A stretch of 64,000 bases of DNA from Elephas maximus indicus (GCF_024166365.1 NC_064820.1:52739501-52803500); one strand, 5' to 3'. Positions 9,336-20,872 are shown, numbered from the stretch's first letter. Program-made: numbers and translations. The notes: generated from the sequence alone by a model not told the origin.

Positions 9336-12318
9336 AAATGAGGTGCTTAAAGCACTTTTAAGGAAAAAAAAATCTGGCAAATTATTACCAAGACACTATT
9401 TTTTTTATAAAATATTCAATAAAATATTCATCCAACCTTTTATCTTCATTAAGGAAATCATGGTCAAAATTATGGTCAAAATTTATTTTAAACATTTCAT
9501 TTTCTCTAAGTATACCAGATTCCAAAAATGAATAATTTTATTTTTTAAACACAATAACATTTCTATGAGACAGAACTGAACGTCTTGGCATTTATTAGTG
9601 TTTCTCATTCATGAAACAATTTTGAATGTTAGAACTTACCATTAAGCTATCTACAAATATAATTACTTTTCCATTTCTCTTCCTGCTTGATATCTCTATA
9701 GTACATTTTTAAGTATAGCATGCTGTCTAATATCTACTAAATTGCCATACCCTAAAGTGATGATGGATATTAATGACACTGGCCCTGGGCAGTCCAAGTC
9801 ACCAAAGAGAGAGAAAATTATATTTTGCTTAATTTTAATATGTGTAATTTTATTAAACAGAAAAAAAATCACATTACCATATATTTGTCAACTCCTTATA
9901 AGTAATAAGATTGACATTCCTTTTTAACCCCACCTTATCATTGTTACCTCACTAATAGTCAATGCTCATTGGACACACATGGAATAATCACCAGCCAGGA
10001 TAAGGAAGCTAAACTCTCCACATCGGTCACTTTTGTCTTTCTTCATGCTACAAGAAGAATATCACAAAAGTTCTGAAGATGCCCAGAATCTCCAAATTAG
10101 TGAGCGATTTCTTTCCAAATCCCTAAAATATTCCAGCACATTGACTGTGATATTTCATTTATTTTTAATTGGGGCCGATTATTGATACAGGCTATTCATG
10201 TCAACATAAATCAGTAAAAGGAATAAAGGTCCTTTTAGGGATATGGAGACATAGGTTAGAAGAAGACACCCTCTGAGATTGAAAGTAGTTAAACTCACTC
10301 TAAAATAAGAAAATAGCCACACACAGAGTAACTCATGTTTAGAGGTAGTTTGCAAATACATTGTCGCTGGCTGAAATGAAGTTTATTTGTCTCCACCAAT
10401 AAGATCAGGTTATATTCACAGAACACTATAGCTATAACATGTCAATGTAAAATAACATTATTCATTCAATTACGTTGTAACCTAACTGACATAAAGATGA
10501 TTCAAAGAGCAATTTCAGGCCAGTGTCCCTTCAGCTCAGAAACTGCTCTGGCCAGTGAAAATGAGAACCACAGTCCCTTTGTTGGTGGAGGCCTGTAAGG
10601 AAAAAGGAATATGAAGCTATTGCAACTGGATAAAACTACCCATTAACATTATCCATTTTCCTTTACACTAGTTACGTGTCCAGCAAGCTACGTTTTTGCA
10701 TTTACATGTAAATTTTCTTCCTGGGAGAGAAAGTGCTGACCAGCTGTATTTCCTTCCTCTTGGCAAATCTATTTCTAATTATGAATTAATGAACTAGCCT
10801 TCTGGCTTATCATGAGTCTTTTATGAGTTTCATTAGCATGAGTCAGTTCCTCTGAGTCAGATCAAGTCAGTGTGTAATGATGGGATTGAATTTCTGGTTT
10901 TACAAAGCTGAAAATCCAAACTATAGGGACCACCAGCCCCACCAAGTACTATTTTTCATGCTTGAGTATCCAACTGGCCCTTTAACATGTCTCTTCAAAA
11001 GAAAAAAAAGAGCAAATATTTTAAAAGCAGGCAATTCTTTAAAAGGAGCTCAGAAAAAAATAATAAGAGACCTTACAGGGTAGGTTGGCAAATCTTAGGG
11101 GAGAGGCTTCTTATGTTCTATTTCAGTCCTCTCACTTGTCCTGTCTGAAAGTGCAGAGTGAAGCACAAATCTTAGTATTTATCCACCGAATCTGATCAAC
11201 TTAGATATTTAGATCTCAGTTAAATCAGGTCACAAAACCTGCATGTCTGCAACTATAAGGAGGTTAGAGTGGTCATTGCTTAACTTACCAGATAATTACC
11301 TCAACTGTCCATCTTATCTGCCTAGATAGGCAAAAAATGTGTTCCTTCTTCGGTAACTAGAGCCAAATGTTTAAAAAGTATAAAAGGAACTTTAAAAATG
11401 GCCATCTGTTCATTGTAGTCCAGGTCAATGTGGAGATTCTTCAACTGTCCAGGTAAAAAAAAATGTCTCCATTAATTAACCACCATTTAGAATATACCGT
11501 GTATATTTAAAGACAGTACATTCTATACATGTAGAAACATAGAGAGGGGAACCCCATACTAGAGACTGAATGGTCTTATAAAAATTTATATGCTGCTAGA
11601 CTGACACAGAGGTAGAATTTCCAAAACAAGAACGTGTGAAATCATAAGTGGCTTAATGCAGAAAACAGTAGTAAGCTCAGCACTGTTCTAATGATCAGAC
11701 TTACGATCTGATCCAAGTAGCATCTCCTCAAGCAGAACTCTATCATTCTTTCTTCCTAATTTTCCTCTAGGGTGTGTTCTCTGCAAGAAGAGGAAATAAA
11801 TCATGTTCTCTGAGAGTAGAAAAAAGGCTCCAAGTCTGTTGCTTGCCCTCTGAAATCTATCATGGTCAACACTGAGATGATGTTGCTGACCAAGGTGCAA
11901 GCTCTAGACAACAGCAAAATAGTGTAGGTGTTTTGCACAACTGAAGAAAACCAACAGCAAGTCTTTGGAAACCATTGTTTCAATGCTAAGACAAGATGCT
12001 CATTATGTCCTCTGCACCCCCAAAGGCATAGAAACCAATCAGACCTACAGAATATAGTGCTATCTTTTCCGTACATATCAAAGACAATGTTGTTTTGTAA
12101 GTTTACAAGAGCCTATCCTCTGAGAAATACTGTCTGGGAAATACATTAAAGAGTCCAAAAGTGTGAAAAATAATGGTGATACTACCTTTTATTTACCCCC
12201 CCCAAAAAAGGAAGAAAAAGATTTTGAATAAGCTGTAAGATACAAAAATGTTTGAATTAACCTTTTAAAAGTACCTTTTCTGATTATCATGACATGTTTT
12301 CCTGATCCTTAGAATTAA
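9336..12318. other. Low-repeat stretch, no gene recognised
   Basis: Nearly 3 kb without a clear transposon or gene. Open frames (9343-9531, 9742-9927, 10877-11083, 11801-12076 and others) are short, overlap on both strands and carry no motif. The stretch 10490-10900 has a balanced, non-repeat composition and two AP-1-like TGAGTCA sites. Confidence 0.55.
10839..10859. promoter_or_regulatory. Paired AP-1-like sites
   Basis: TGAGTCA occurs at 10839-10845 and 10853-10859, spaced 14 bases start to start, in non-repeat DNA. The heptamer is the AP-1 (Fos/Jun) consensus. Two copies this close suggest, but do not show, an enhancer. Confidence 0.25.
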
Positions 12319-12383
12319 AAAAAAAAATCAAACCCACTGCTGTTGTTGTCTATTCCAACTTATAGCAGCCGAATAGGACAGAG
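12319..12383 (-). mobile_element. AfroSINE, antisense, part 1 (3' end)
   Basis: A-rich tail, then cccactgctgttgttgtcta, ttccaacttatagcagccga and ataggacagag. The SINE stops at 12383 where an RTE begins, and the rest appears at 14128. The repeated ataggac(a/c)(g/c)ag at 12373-12383 and 14128-14138 is the target duplication of the intervening RTE. Confidence 0.85.
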
Positions 12384-13704
12384 AGGGAAAGGTTATTGAA
12401 CCAAATGCAGAAATTACTGAACAATATTGTTAATATCACATGCAAGCAAAATTTTGTTGAAGATCATTTAATAGCGGCTGCAGGAGTATATCAACAGGGA
12501 ACTGTCAGAAATTCAAGACAGATTTAGAAGAGGACGTGAAACCAGGATATCATTGCTGATTTTAGATGGATCCTGGTTGAAAGCAGGGAATACCAGAAAG
12601 ATGTTTCCCTATGTCTTATTGAATATGCAAAAACATTTGACTGTGTGGATCATAACAAATTATGGATAACGTTGTGGAGAATGGGAGTTCCATAACAATT
12701 GTACTCATTAGGAATCTGTACATGGGTCAAGAGGAAGTCGTTCAAACAGAACAAAGGGATACCAAATGGTTTAAAGTCAGGAATGGTGTGCATCAGGGTT
12801 GTATCCATTCATCATACCTATTCAAACTGTATGCTGAGAAAATAATCCAAGAAGTGGGACTATATGAAGAAGAACAGGGCATCAGGACTGGAGGAATATG
12901 AATTCCTCCATTAACAGCTTACATAAGGGAGATGACCCAAACTTGCTTGCTGAAAGTGAAGAGGACTTGACGCAGTTACAGATGATGATCAAAGACCACA
13001 GCCTTCAGTATGGATTGCACCTCAACATAAAGAAAACAAAAATCCTCACAAATGGACCAATAAGCAACATCATGTTAAACAAAGAAAAGATTGAAGTTGT
13101 CAAGGATTTTGTTTTACTTCGATCCACAATCAACAGCCATGGAAGCAGCAGTTAAGAAATCAAAAGACATAGTGCATTGGGCAAATCTGCTGCAAAAGAC
13201 CTCTTTAAAGTGTTGAAAAACAAAGATGTCACCTTGAAGACTAAGGTGTGCCTGACCCAAGCCATGGTATCTTCAATCACATCATAAGCATGTGAAAGCT
13301 GAACAATGAATAAGGAAGACCAAAGAAGAATTGACACCTTTGAATTGTGGTGTTGGCGAAGAATATTGAATATACCATGGACTGCCAAAGAACGAACAAA
13401 TCTGTCTTAGAAGAAGTACAATCAGAATGCTCCTTAGAAGTAAGGATGGCGTCTTACATACTTTGGACATGTTGTCAGGAGGGATGAGTCCCTGGAGAAG
13501 GACGTCATGCTTGGCAGAGTACAGGGTCAGTGGAAAAGAGGAAGAGACCCTCAACGAGGTGGATTGACACAGTGGCTGCAACAATGAGTTTAAACATAAC
13601 AACGATTGTAAGGATGGCTCAGGACTGGGCAGTGTTTTGTTCTGTTGTGCATAGGGTCGCTATGAGTCGGAACTGACTCAACGGCACCTAACAACAACAA
13701 CAAT
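12384..13704 (+). mobile_element. RTE LINE, 5'-truncated, sense, inside an AfroSINE
   Basis: Starts in the reverse transcriptase (gcagaaattactgaacaata) and runs to gtcgctatgagtcggaactg and the terminal (AAC)n at 13686-13704. Reverse-transcriptase remnants: motif A reads LIEYAKTFDCVDH, with the catalytic aspartate changed to glutamate. The YADD box reads KGDD in frame 12898-13155, and stops separate the frames. It interrupts an antisense AfroSINE and is followed directly by a second RTE 3' end. Confidence 0.92.
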
Positions 13705-14127
13705 ATATGCATGTGAAAGCTGGACAGCAAATAAGGAAGACCAAAGAAGAATTGATGCCTTTGTTTTATGATGTTGGCAAAGAATATTGAATATAACATG
13801 GATTGCCAAAAGAACAAACAAGTCTGTCTGGGAAGAAGTGCAGCTAGAATGCTCCTTACAAGCAAGGATAGTGAGACTATATCTCACACACTTTGGGCAT
13901 ATTATCAGGAGGGATCAGGCCCTGGAGAAGCACATCATGCTTGGTAAAATACAGGGTCGATGAAAAGAAGGAAGACCCTCAACGAAATGGATTGACATAG
14001 TGGCCGCAACAGTGGGCTCAAGCATAGCAACAATTGCGAGGATGACGCAGGACTGGACAGTGTTTCATCCTGTTGTGCGTAGAAGTCGCTGTGTGTCAGA
14101 ACTGACTTGATGGCACCTAACAACAAC
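13705..14127 (+). mobile_element. Second RTE 3' end, tandem and same orientation
   Basis: Repeats the last ~420 bases of the RTE, from tatgcatgtgaaagctggac to gcacctaacaacaac, immediately after the (AAC)n tail of the previous copy. It carries its own changes (acagcaaataagg, gtagaagtcgctgtgtgtcag), so it is not a recent exact duplication. Either a 5'-truncated RTE landed in the AAC tail, or unequal exchange duplicated the 3' end. Confidence 0.88.
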
Positions 14128-14247
14128 ATAGGACCCAGTGGAATTGCCCCATAGGGTTTCCAAGGATGTAAATCTTTCTTATGGAAGCAATTGCTTCCAT
14201 ATCTTTCTCCAAGAGTGGCTGGTGGGTTCAAACCAGGAACCGCACTT
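14128..14247 (-). mobile_element. AfroSINE, antisense, part 2 (body and head)
   Basis: Continues the SINE cut at 12383: ataggacccagtggaattgc, cccatagggtttccaaggat, aatctttcttatggaag and ggctggtgggttcaaacc. It contains the middle module and the tRNA-like head. The missing 3' tail is exactly what sits at 12319-12383. Confidence 0.85.
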
Positions 14248-16142
14248 TACTAAGTCCAAATTTCTCTTGTTCATTAGGATGAGGTTGAATCAGGTCAAGT
14301 GAGAAAAGAGGATTATACATATTCCTGGTACCTTTATGGACTTGGCAATCTGGTCTCAATCATTTTTAATTACTTAAGTCAAGATAAGAATTATTTTGGG
14401 GGCGGTGAGGAAGGTATGACATAAGAACAAAGAAAACCGATGGTGTTATATGATTTTTTAAATACACACATGTATATAGTTCTCCTAATGTGACAAACTA
14501 TTCCAGGGTTGTAACATATTAATCAGTCAAGATTTCAGTTCATTAAAAGCTGTGAATATTTCATTAGTGTGTACAATGCAATGTAACTATGTACCATAAC
14601 TGTGATGACACAGCCATGACATAGGTAATACAAGCAGCAAGAAGAGATGTGTAGGCAAGGGGAAAAATTAACCACTTCTTCATTTGTACAAGAAATAAAG
14701 AAGGCTGGGAATACTGTTGCTATTGTGTAAAATGTCTGAATCGATGCCTTCCTCTCTAAATGAAAAAATGATGGTAAGGAGTCCCTATTATCTTTCTCTT
14801 GTAATTATAGCACATTTTTAATAGAAAGAATTAATTCCCTGAATTTGAATTGCAGATAATGAATATTTACTGCCCCCAGCTGTCTGTACTTAGATTTATT
14901 GGATTAAGGAAAATGTTTTAATTTGGTAGAGGCAAAATGGTCTCTTAAAAAAAAGAGACATTTGTTGTTTTTTTTAATTGGTCAAGCCATATTTTGCATT
15001 TTTATTGGAGCTTCGGGTTCTATCTTGAATTGTACCACAAAGGTGATAATTGCAAATGTTGAAATAGCATGATCCTCTTTGAAGAAGCAATTACAATTTC
15101 ATGTATATTTCAATGAAGTGCCTTATTTTAAACTTTATCGTATATTATAGGGCACCAACTGACATTACAATATTCTAAAGTTCTAGCTAAAGATGTTGAA
15201 GTCTGTTGAGAACACCAACTGTCTTAAATCAGATGCCAAAGAAAAAATATGCTTAAAAATCTATCACTCCTAGCACTTTTTTTTTAAATCTAGGCACCAA
15301 ACTTATATTCAAAGGTACATATGCAAAGCTAAATGTTCAACAATTAGGCCAACAATAATGTATATTGCTTATATTTTTCTAAATGCTTTCACGTGCATTA
15401 TAATACCTCATTTCTTCTCTGAGTTTGGAATCAGTAACCTGGCAAAATGAGTCAGAGCATGTTCCAAAGAAGAAATAGCATTGTATAGCATTTTAAGTAG
15501 ATATTCAAATGCTAATAACAAAAACTATTATTTCATAACACAGACTCACAGAAAATGGAAAATTCCACCTACATTTTAGTCCTCAGAAAAAGCCACTACT
15601 TCACCCACTTCTTATAGGGACATGAAAAGATGAGAATAATTGCAAAATTTTGCCAACCCACTTAAAATTTTCTTTTAAAAAGGCAGTTCACATTGCCTGT
15701 ATGAAAAATACAAAAATGAAATTCATGAAATATAACTTTTTAAAATGATAAATGTGCTCAAAATCATTAAGCCCAGGTGTATTTTTTTTTTTTTTTTTGT
15801 GGTATACGCAGATATCAATGAGGAAAGCAATATGAGTCTTGCTCCAGTATGTAACAAGTATGGAACAGACCTGAAAGTTTACCCTCACTAATTGACTGCA
15901 ACATTTTACCACAGTCAGGATACATTATAGGTTGTCCCCACTGGGTTTACCACTACTTTCATTACTGGACTATACTACAATCTTCAAGATTTCAGTTTTC
16001 TCAAGACCTGTCAAGAAAAAGTCTAAAATCTCTTGGTCAAGGGAATAACAAATAAAAACCTGTCTTATATTGACAATATCCAATTATTACTGAGCACTTA
16101 AAATATATGGAAATTTCTAGGTGTTTATTTGTCTTATTTTAT
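14248..16142. other. Low-repeat stretch, no gene recognised
   Basis: About 1.9 kb without a clear transposon. Poly(T) runs occur at about 14968-14977 and 15782-15799. Minus-strand frame 15688-15912 is chance. TGAGTCA at 15448-15454 is a lone AP-1-like match. Confidence 0.5.
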
Positions 16143-16255
16143 ATTGGAAATCCTCAGTTTCCTCAGCTATAAAATATGGATAATAATGATTTCCTTATTT
16201 ATCTCACATAGATGTTCACTAGAATGAATCAATTTAAAAATTGGTTAAAATTAAA
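16143..16255 (+). mobile_element. MIR relic
   Basis: cctcagtttcctcagctata, then atggataataatgatttcct and atctcacatagatg follow the mammalian MIR core and 3' part. Old tRNA-derived SINE, eroded at both ends. Confidence 0.65.
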
Positions 16256-16409
16256 AGTACAATAACTACAAGGTTATATCCAAATAAATACTGTTATAAT
16301 TAGAGAACTTAACCCTCTTGCCTTCTGTGGAGGTCTCTAAGTATAATTTAGAAAGTGTTAAATAGTTGTGGGATTTGACTACTTAAAATTTAAAACTTCT
16401 GTACAGTAA

Positions 16410-17115
16410 AGAACCCATGAATAAAGTTAAAAAACAAAGAAAAATATTCTTCTGCATAAGTAGCAAAAAAAAATTACTATCCTGAATATGTAAAGAATTT
16501 CTAAAGTATCAATAAGCAAAAACCAAACAACCCAACAGAAAAATGTACTGTGGTTTGTAAGTTACAAAAACTACAGAAGTAGCCAAAAATGTGTGAAAAT
16601 GGTGCCAAGGAAGCCAGGGAAATACAAATTAAAACAACGATGAGATATCTGTGCTTTTTGGAGAGCAATATCATAATATCTATCAAAGCTTAAATACGTA
16701 TAACTACCAGTAATCTCCTCAAAAGTATATAAAGATGCTTACTGTAGGTTGTTTGTTGAAGTGTGTAAGAGTTGGAGACAATCTGAATGTCCATTAATAG
16801 AAGAGAGTTTATCTAAACCATATACTGGAATATTCTGCCAAGTGAAGAATATAAAAAATAATTTTACGTGATATGGAACAACCTCTAAGAAGTGCCATTA
16901 ATTAAAAATTATGAAAGGGAGACATACAAACACACAACTTTGCTCATACTATGCATAGAAAAAAAGAAAGAAAATACAAAAACCAAGCCATTACCCTTAG
17001 AGAAGAATTGAGACCTGGGTGATAACAGAAGAGGAAATTCTCAAATTTTATTCTATATACTTATATATTAAATAAATATCATACAATATCAATATATTTC
17101 ACTTAAAAAATTTAA
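16410..17115 (+). mobile_element. Old L1 (L1M type), ORF2 end and 3' UTR
   Basis: Order matches the L1 ORF2 C-terminus: caataagcaaaaaccaaaca, gaaatacaaattaaaacaac, gatgagatatctgtg, gagacaatctgaatgtccat, then catactatgcatag and a 3' UTR ending near 17115. Heavily mutated and short relative to a full ORF2 tail. Shared mammalian age. Confidence 0.75.
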
Positions 17116-17265
17116 TCAGGCAAATGAGATGGAAATAAAAAGTACAGAAACTGAGCCTATTTATTCATTCAACCAACAGAGATGTGATTAATTAAAATCT
17201 CTTAAATTTACACTTCTATGATTATACATATATAATCTTTTGGTTATCTACATGGGAAAGAATTA

Positions 17266-17370
17266 AGCCATTGAAAACCTTCGGGGCGCAGTTCTACTCT
17301 GAAACACATGTGGTCACCATGAGTCAGAATCCACTCAAGGGCAACTGGTTTGGTTTGGCTTGGTTTTAAT
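17266..17370 (+). mobile_element. AfroSINE 3' half, sense
   Basis: attgaaaaccttcggggcgc, ctctgaaacacatgtggtca, ccatgagtcagaatccactc and aagggcaactggtttggttt. This is the subfamily with acacatggggtcgcc-like body and caactggtttggttt tail, as at 36863-37163. The head is missing. Confidence 0.85.
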
Positions 17371-17694
17371 CTCTTAATTTACGAGGTCAAAGTATACCTG
17401 TTTGAATTAAAAATATGGCTAAATGTCATAAAAACAACTGCCTTAATTAAAAAAAGGAATAATGCAACAAAGACTAAGTATCAGAGTTGCACTAAATGCC
17501 TTTCTTGAAAACAAGAATGAGCAATTTGTTTATTTGTATTTTATTCATTTATTAATTTATCCAAACTTTATTCAGTATGTCCTACTTGTCTGCCTCCCTG
17601 CTTGGCCTAGGTAACATAACCAAATAGAGGATAAGTTATTCTTTAGGGTATCCACAGGTTAGTGAAAGAACAAGCTGTGAAATTCTGCCCTGCA
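17371..17694. other. No gene or repeat recognised
   Basis: AT-rich; contains a T/A-rich patch with tttattcatttattaattta near 17540-17560. Nothing is supported as a gene. Confidence 0.5.
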
Positions 17695-19615
17695 CAGGCA
17701 GAAGAAATTTCACTGAGCTTTAAGACAAGTCTCCAGGAACTGACAGGATACCAACTGAGATGTTTCAACAAACGGATGCAGTACTGGAAGTGTTTACTCG
17801 TCTATGCCGAGAAATTTGGAAGACAGTTACCTGGCCAACTGACTGGAAGAGGTCCATGTTTGTGCCTATTCCAAAGTGATCCAACAGAGTGCAGAAATTA
17901 TCAAACAATATCATTAATATCATACACAAGTAAAATTGAGCTGAAGATCATTCAAAAGCAGTTGCAGTACATTGACAGAGAACTGCCAGAAATTCAAGCC
18001 AGATTCAAAAGAGGATGCAGAACAAGGAATACCATTGCTGATGTAAAGTGGATCCTGGCTGAAAGCAGAGAATACCAAAAAGATGTTCACCTGTGTCTTA
18101 TTGTCTATGCAAAGGCATTCGAATGTGTGGATCATAACACATTATGGATAACATTGTAGAGAAGGGGAATTCCAGAACACTTAATTCTGCTCATGAGGAA
18201 CTTGTACATAGACCAAGAGGCAGTCATTAGAAGAGAACAAGGGGATACTCAGTGGTTCAAAAGCAGGAAAGGTGTATGTCAGGGTTATAACCTTTCACAA
18301 TACTTATCCAATCTGTATGCTGAACAAATAATCTGAGAAACTGGACTACATTAAGAAGAATGTGGCATCAGGATTGGAGGAACACTTATTAACACACTTA
18401 CTGATGAAGATCAAAGACCACAGCCTTCAGCATGGATTACACCTCAACATAAAGAAAACAAAAGTCCTTACAACTGGATCACTAAGTGACATCATGATAA
18501 ATGGAGAAAAGATCGAAGGTGTCAAGGATTTCATTTTACTTGGATCCACAATCAATACCCATGAAAGCAGCAGTCAAGAAATCAAACAACATATTACATT
18601 AGTCAAATCTGCAGCAAAAGATCTCTTTAAAGTGTTAAAAAGCAAAGATGTCACTTTGAGGACTAAGGTTCACCTGACTAAAGCCTTGATATTTTCAAAT
18701 CCCTCGTATGCATATGAAAGCTAAATAAAACAAGGGAAAGAAACCAAAGAAGAATTGATGCCTTTGAATTGTGGTGTTGGCGAAGAATATCAAGTATAAC
18801 ATGGACAGCCAGAAGGATGAACAAATCAGCCTTGGAAGAAGTATAGCCAGAATGCTCTTAGAAGGGAGGATGGTGAAACTTCAACTCATGTACCCTGAAC
18901 ATTTTATCAGGAAGGACCAGTCCCTGGAGAAGGACATCCTGCTTGGTGTCTTGGTCATCTAGTGCTGCTATAACAGAAATACCACAAGTGGATGGCTTTA
19001 AAAGCATGAAATTTGTTTCCTTACAATCTAGGAGGCTAGAATTCAGGGTGCCAGCTCCAGTGGAAGGCTTTCTGTCTCTGTCAGTTCTGGAGGAAGGTCC
19101 TTGTCATCAACCTTCCCCTGGTCTAGGAGCTTCTCAGTGCATTGACCGCTGGTCCAAAGACACACTTGCTCCTGGCACTACTTTCTTGGTGGTATGAGGT
19201 CCCCCTGTCTCTCTGCTTGCTTCTCTCTTTTATATCTCAAAAAAGATTGTCTCAAGAGGCAACGCAATCTTGTAGATTGAGTCCTGCCTCATTAGCGTAA
19301 CTGCCAATAATCTCACTTCATTAGCATCGTAGAGACAGGATTTACAACACATGGGAAAATCACATTGCATGACAAAATACTGGGAATCATGGTCTACCCA
19401 AGTCAACACACATTTCAGGACATAATTTAATCCATAACACTTGGTAAAGTGGAGGATCAGCAAAAAAGAGGAAGGCCCTTCATGAGATGGATTGACAGTG
19501 GCTGCAAAAATGGGCTCAAACATAACAACTGTGAGGATGGTGCAGCGTTTCGTTCTGTTGTGCACTGTGTCGCTATGAGTTGGAACCGACTCAATGGCAC
19601 ATAACAGCAACAACA
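17695..19615 (+). mobile_element. RTE LINE, 5'-truncated, sense, interrupted by an LTR
   Basis: Runs from just upstream of the reverse transcriptase (gatgtttcaacaaacggatg) to the terminal cata-acagcaacaac near 19615. An LTR splits it at 18947-19439. The frame 17662-18159 covers RT motifs with a run RFKRGCRTRNTIADVKWILA. Motif A reads LIVYAKAFECV, so both aspartates of the family's IDYAKAFD are lost. The catalytic YADD region is deleted: around 18365-18400 the sequence jumps from gattggagga to cacttactgatgaag. Inactive. Confidence 0.9.
18947..19439 (-). mobile_element. Solo MaLR-type LTR inside the RTE, 5-bp duplication
   Basis: A 493-base block starting tgtcttggtcatctagtgct and ending ttaatccataaca, with TG...CA ends. 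It is flanked by a perfect cttgg duplication (18942-18946 and 19440-19444). The start (gctgctataacagaaatacc, acaagtggatggcttt) and end resemble the antisense of MaLR LTRs such as MLT1, and a 5-base duplication fits ERVL/MaLR integration. There is no internal retroviral sequence, so it is a solo LTR. It is younger than the RTE it interrupts. The open frames across it are chance. Confidence 0.8.
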
Positions 19616-19718
19616 TTACCTACCAGTGAAATTATTTATTTACATTGCTTTTCATGCACTGAAGATACCTAAGGGCAGGCGCTGAACTGATCAACTTTGT
19701 ATTTCCAATACATATCAT

Positions 19719-20795
19719 GTTGCTGTTGTTGTTAGGTGCTATCTAGTCGGTTCTGACTCATAGCAATGCCATGGACAATGGAACAAAACACTGCCAGGTC
19801 TTGTGCCATCCACAAAATCCTTGTTGCAGCCACTGTGTCAATCCATCTTGTTGACGGTCTTCCTCTTTTTCACCGACCCTCTACTTTACCAAGCTCAATA
19901 TCCTTCTCCAGGGACTGATCCCTCCTGATAACATGTCCAAATTATGTGAGATGTAGTCTTGCCATCCTTGCTTCTAAGGAGCATTCTGGCAGTACTTCTT
20001 CCAAGACCTATTTGTTCATTCTTTTGGTAGTCCATGGTATAGTCAATAGTCTTCACAATTCAAAGGCATCAATTCTTCTTTGGTCTTCCTTATTCACTGT
20101 GCAGCTTTCATATGTGTATGAGGTGACTGAAAACACCATGGCTTGGGCCAGGGGCACCTTAGTCTTCAAGGTGACACCTTTGCTTTTCAACACTTTAAAG
20201 AGGTCTTTTGCAGCATATTTGTCCAGAGCAATGTGTTGTTTGATTTCATGACCACTGCTTCCATGGGTGTTGATTGTGGACCAAGTAAAATGAAATCCTT
20301 GACACCTTCAATCTTTTCTCCGTTTATCATGATGTTGCTTCATTGGTCCAGTTGTGAGGATTTCTGTTTTCCTTATGTTGAGGGGTAATCCATACTGAAG
20401 GCTGTGGTCTATGATCTTCATCAGTAAGTGTGTCAAGTCTTCTTCACTTTCAGCAAGCAAGGTTGTGTCATCTGCATAATGCAGGTGTTAATGAGTCTTC
20501 CTCCAATCCTGATGCCATATTCTTCTTGATGTAGTCCAACTTCTCTGATTATTTGCTCAGCATACAGATTGAATAGGTATTATGAAAGGATATAACCCTG
20601 ACACACACCTTTCCTGACTTTAAACCATGCAGTGTCCCCTTATTCTGTTCAAACAACTGCCTTTTGGTCTATGTACAGTTTCCTCAATGAGCATGATTAG
20701 GTGTCCTGGAACTCCTATTTTTCACAATGTTATCCATAATTTGTTATGATCCATAGAGTCAAATGTCTTTGCAAAGTCAATAAAACACACTAACG
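19719..20795 (-). mobile_element. RTE LINE 3' third, antisense
   Basis: Begins with the antisense (GTT)n tail (tgttgctgttgttgttaggt) and ends in motif A (caaagtcaataaaacacac). Reading minus, motif A is FIDFAKTFD with the catalytic aspartate intact, and YADD is intact at about 20467-20478. The frame between them is broken. It faces the sense RTE at 17.7-19.6 kb tail to tail across about 100 bases. Confidence 0.9.
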
Positions 20796-20872
20796 GACAC
20801 GTGGGGGACACCTAACATAGTTTCTGGCATGTAAAGCAGAGTCAAGAAAGGCTGGTTGAATGAATGCGTTAT
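20796..20872 (+). mobile_element. Possible L2 3' end
   Basis: acctaacatagtttctggca, ending gctggttgaatgaatgcg, resembles the conserved L2 terminus (cctggcacatag ... tgttgaatgaatg). Short, so tentative. Confidence 0.45.

Noticed and set aside
13272-14127. Tandem repeats as a possible CRISPR-like or satellite array
   Set aside because: Only two long units, both RTE 3' ends; no short regularly spaced repeats anywhere in the window.
18943-19197. 84-codon frame, and the 128-codon antisense frame at 19230-19616
   Set aside because: The first is the solo LTR; the second starts in the LTR and runs into the RTE tail. Neither is a gene.
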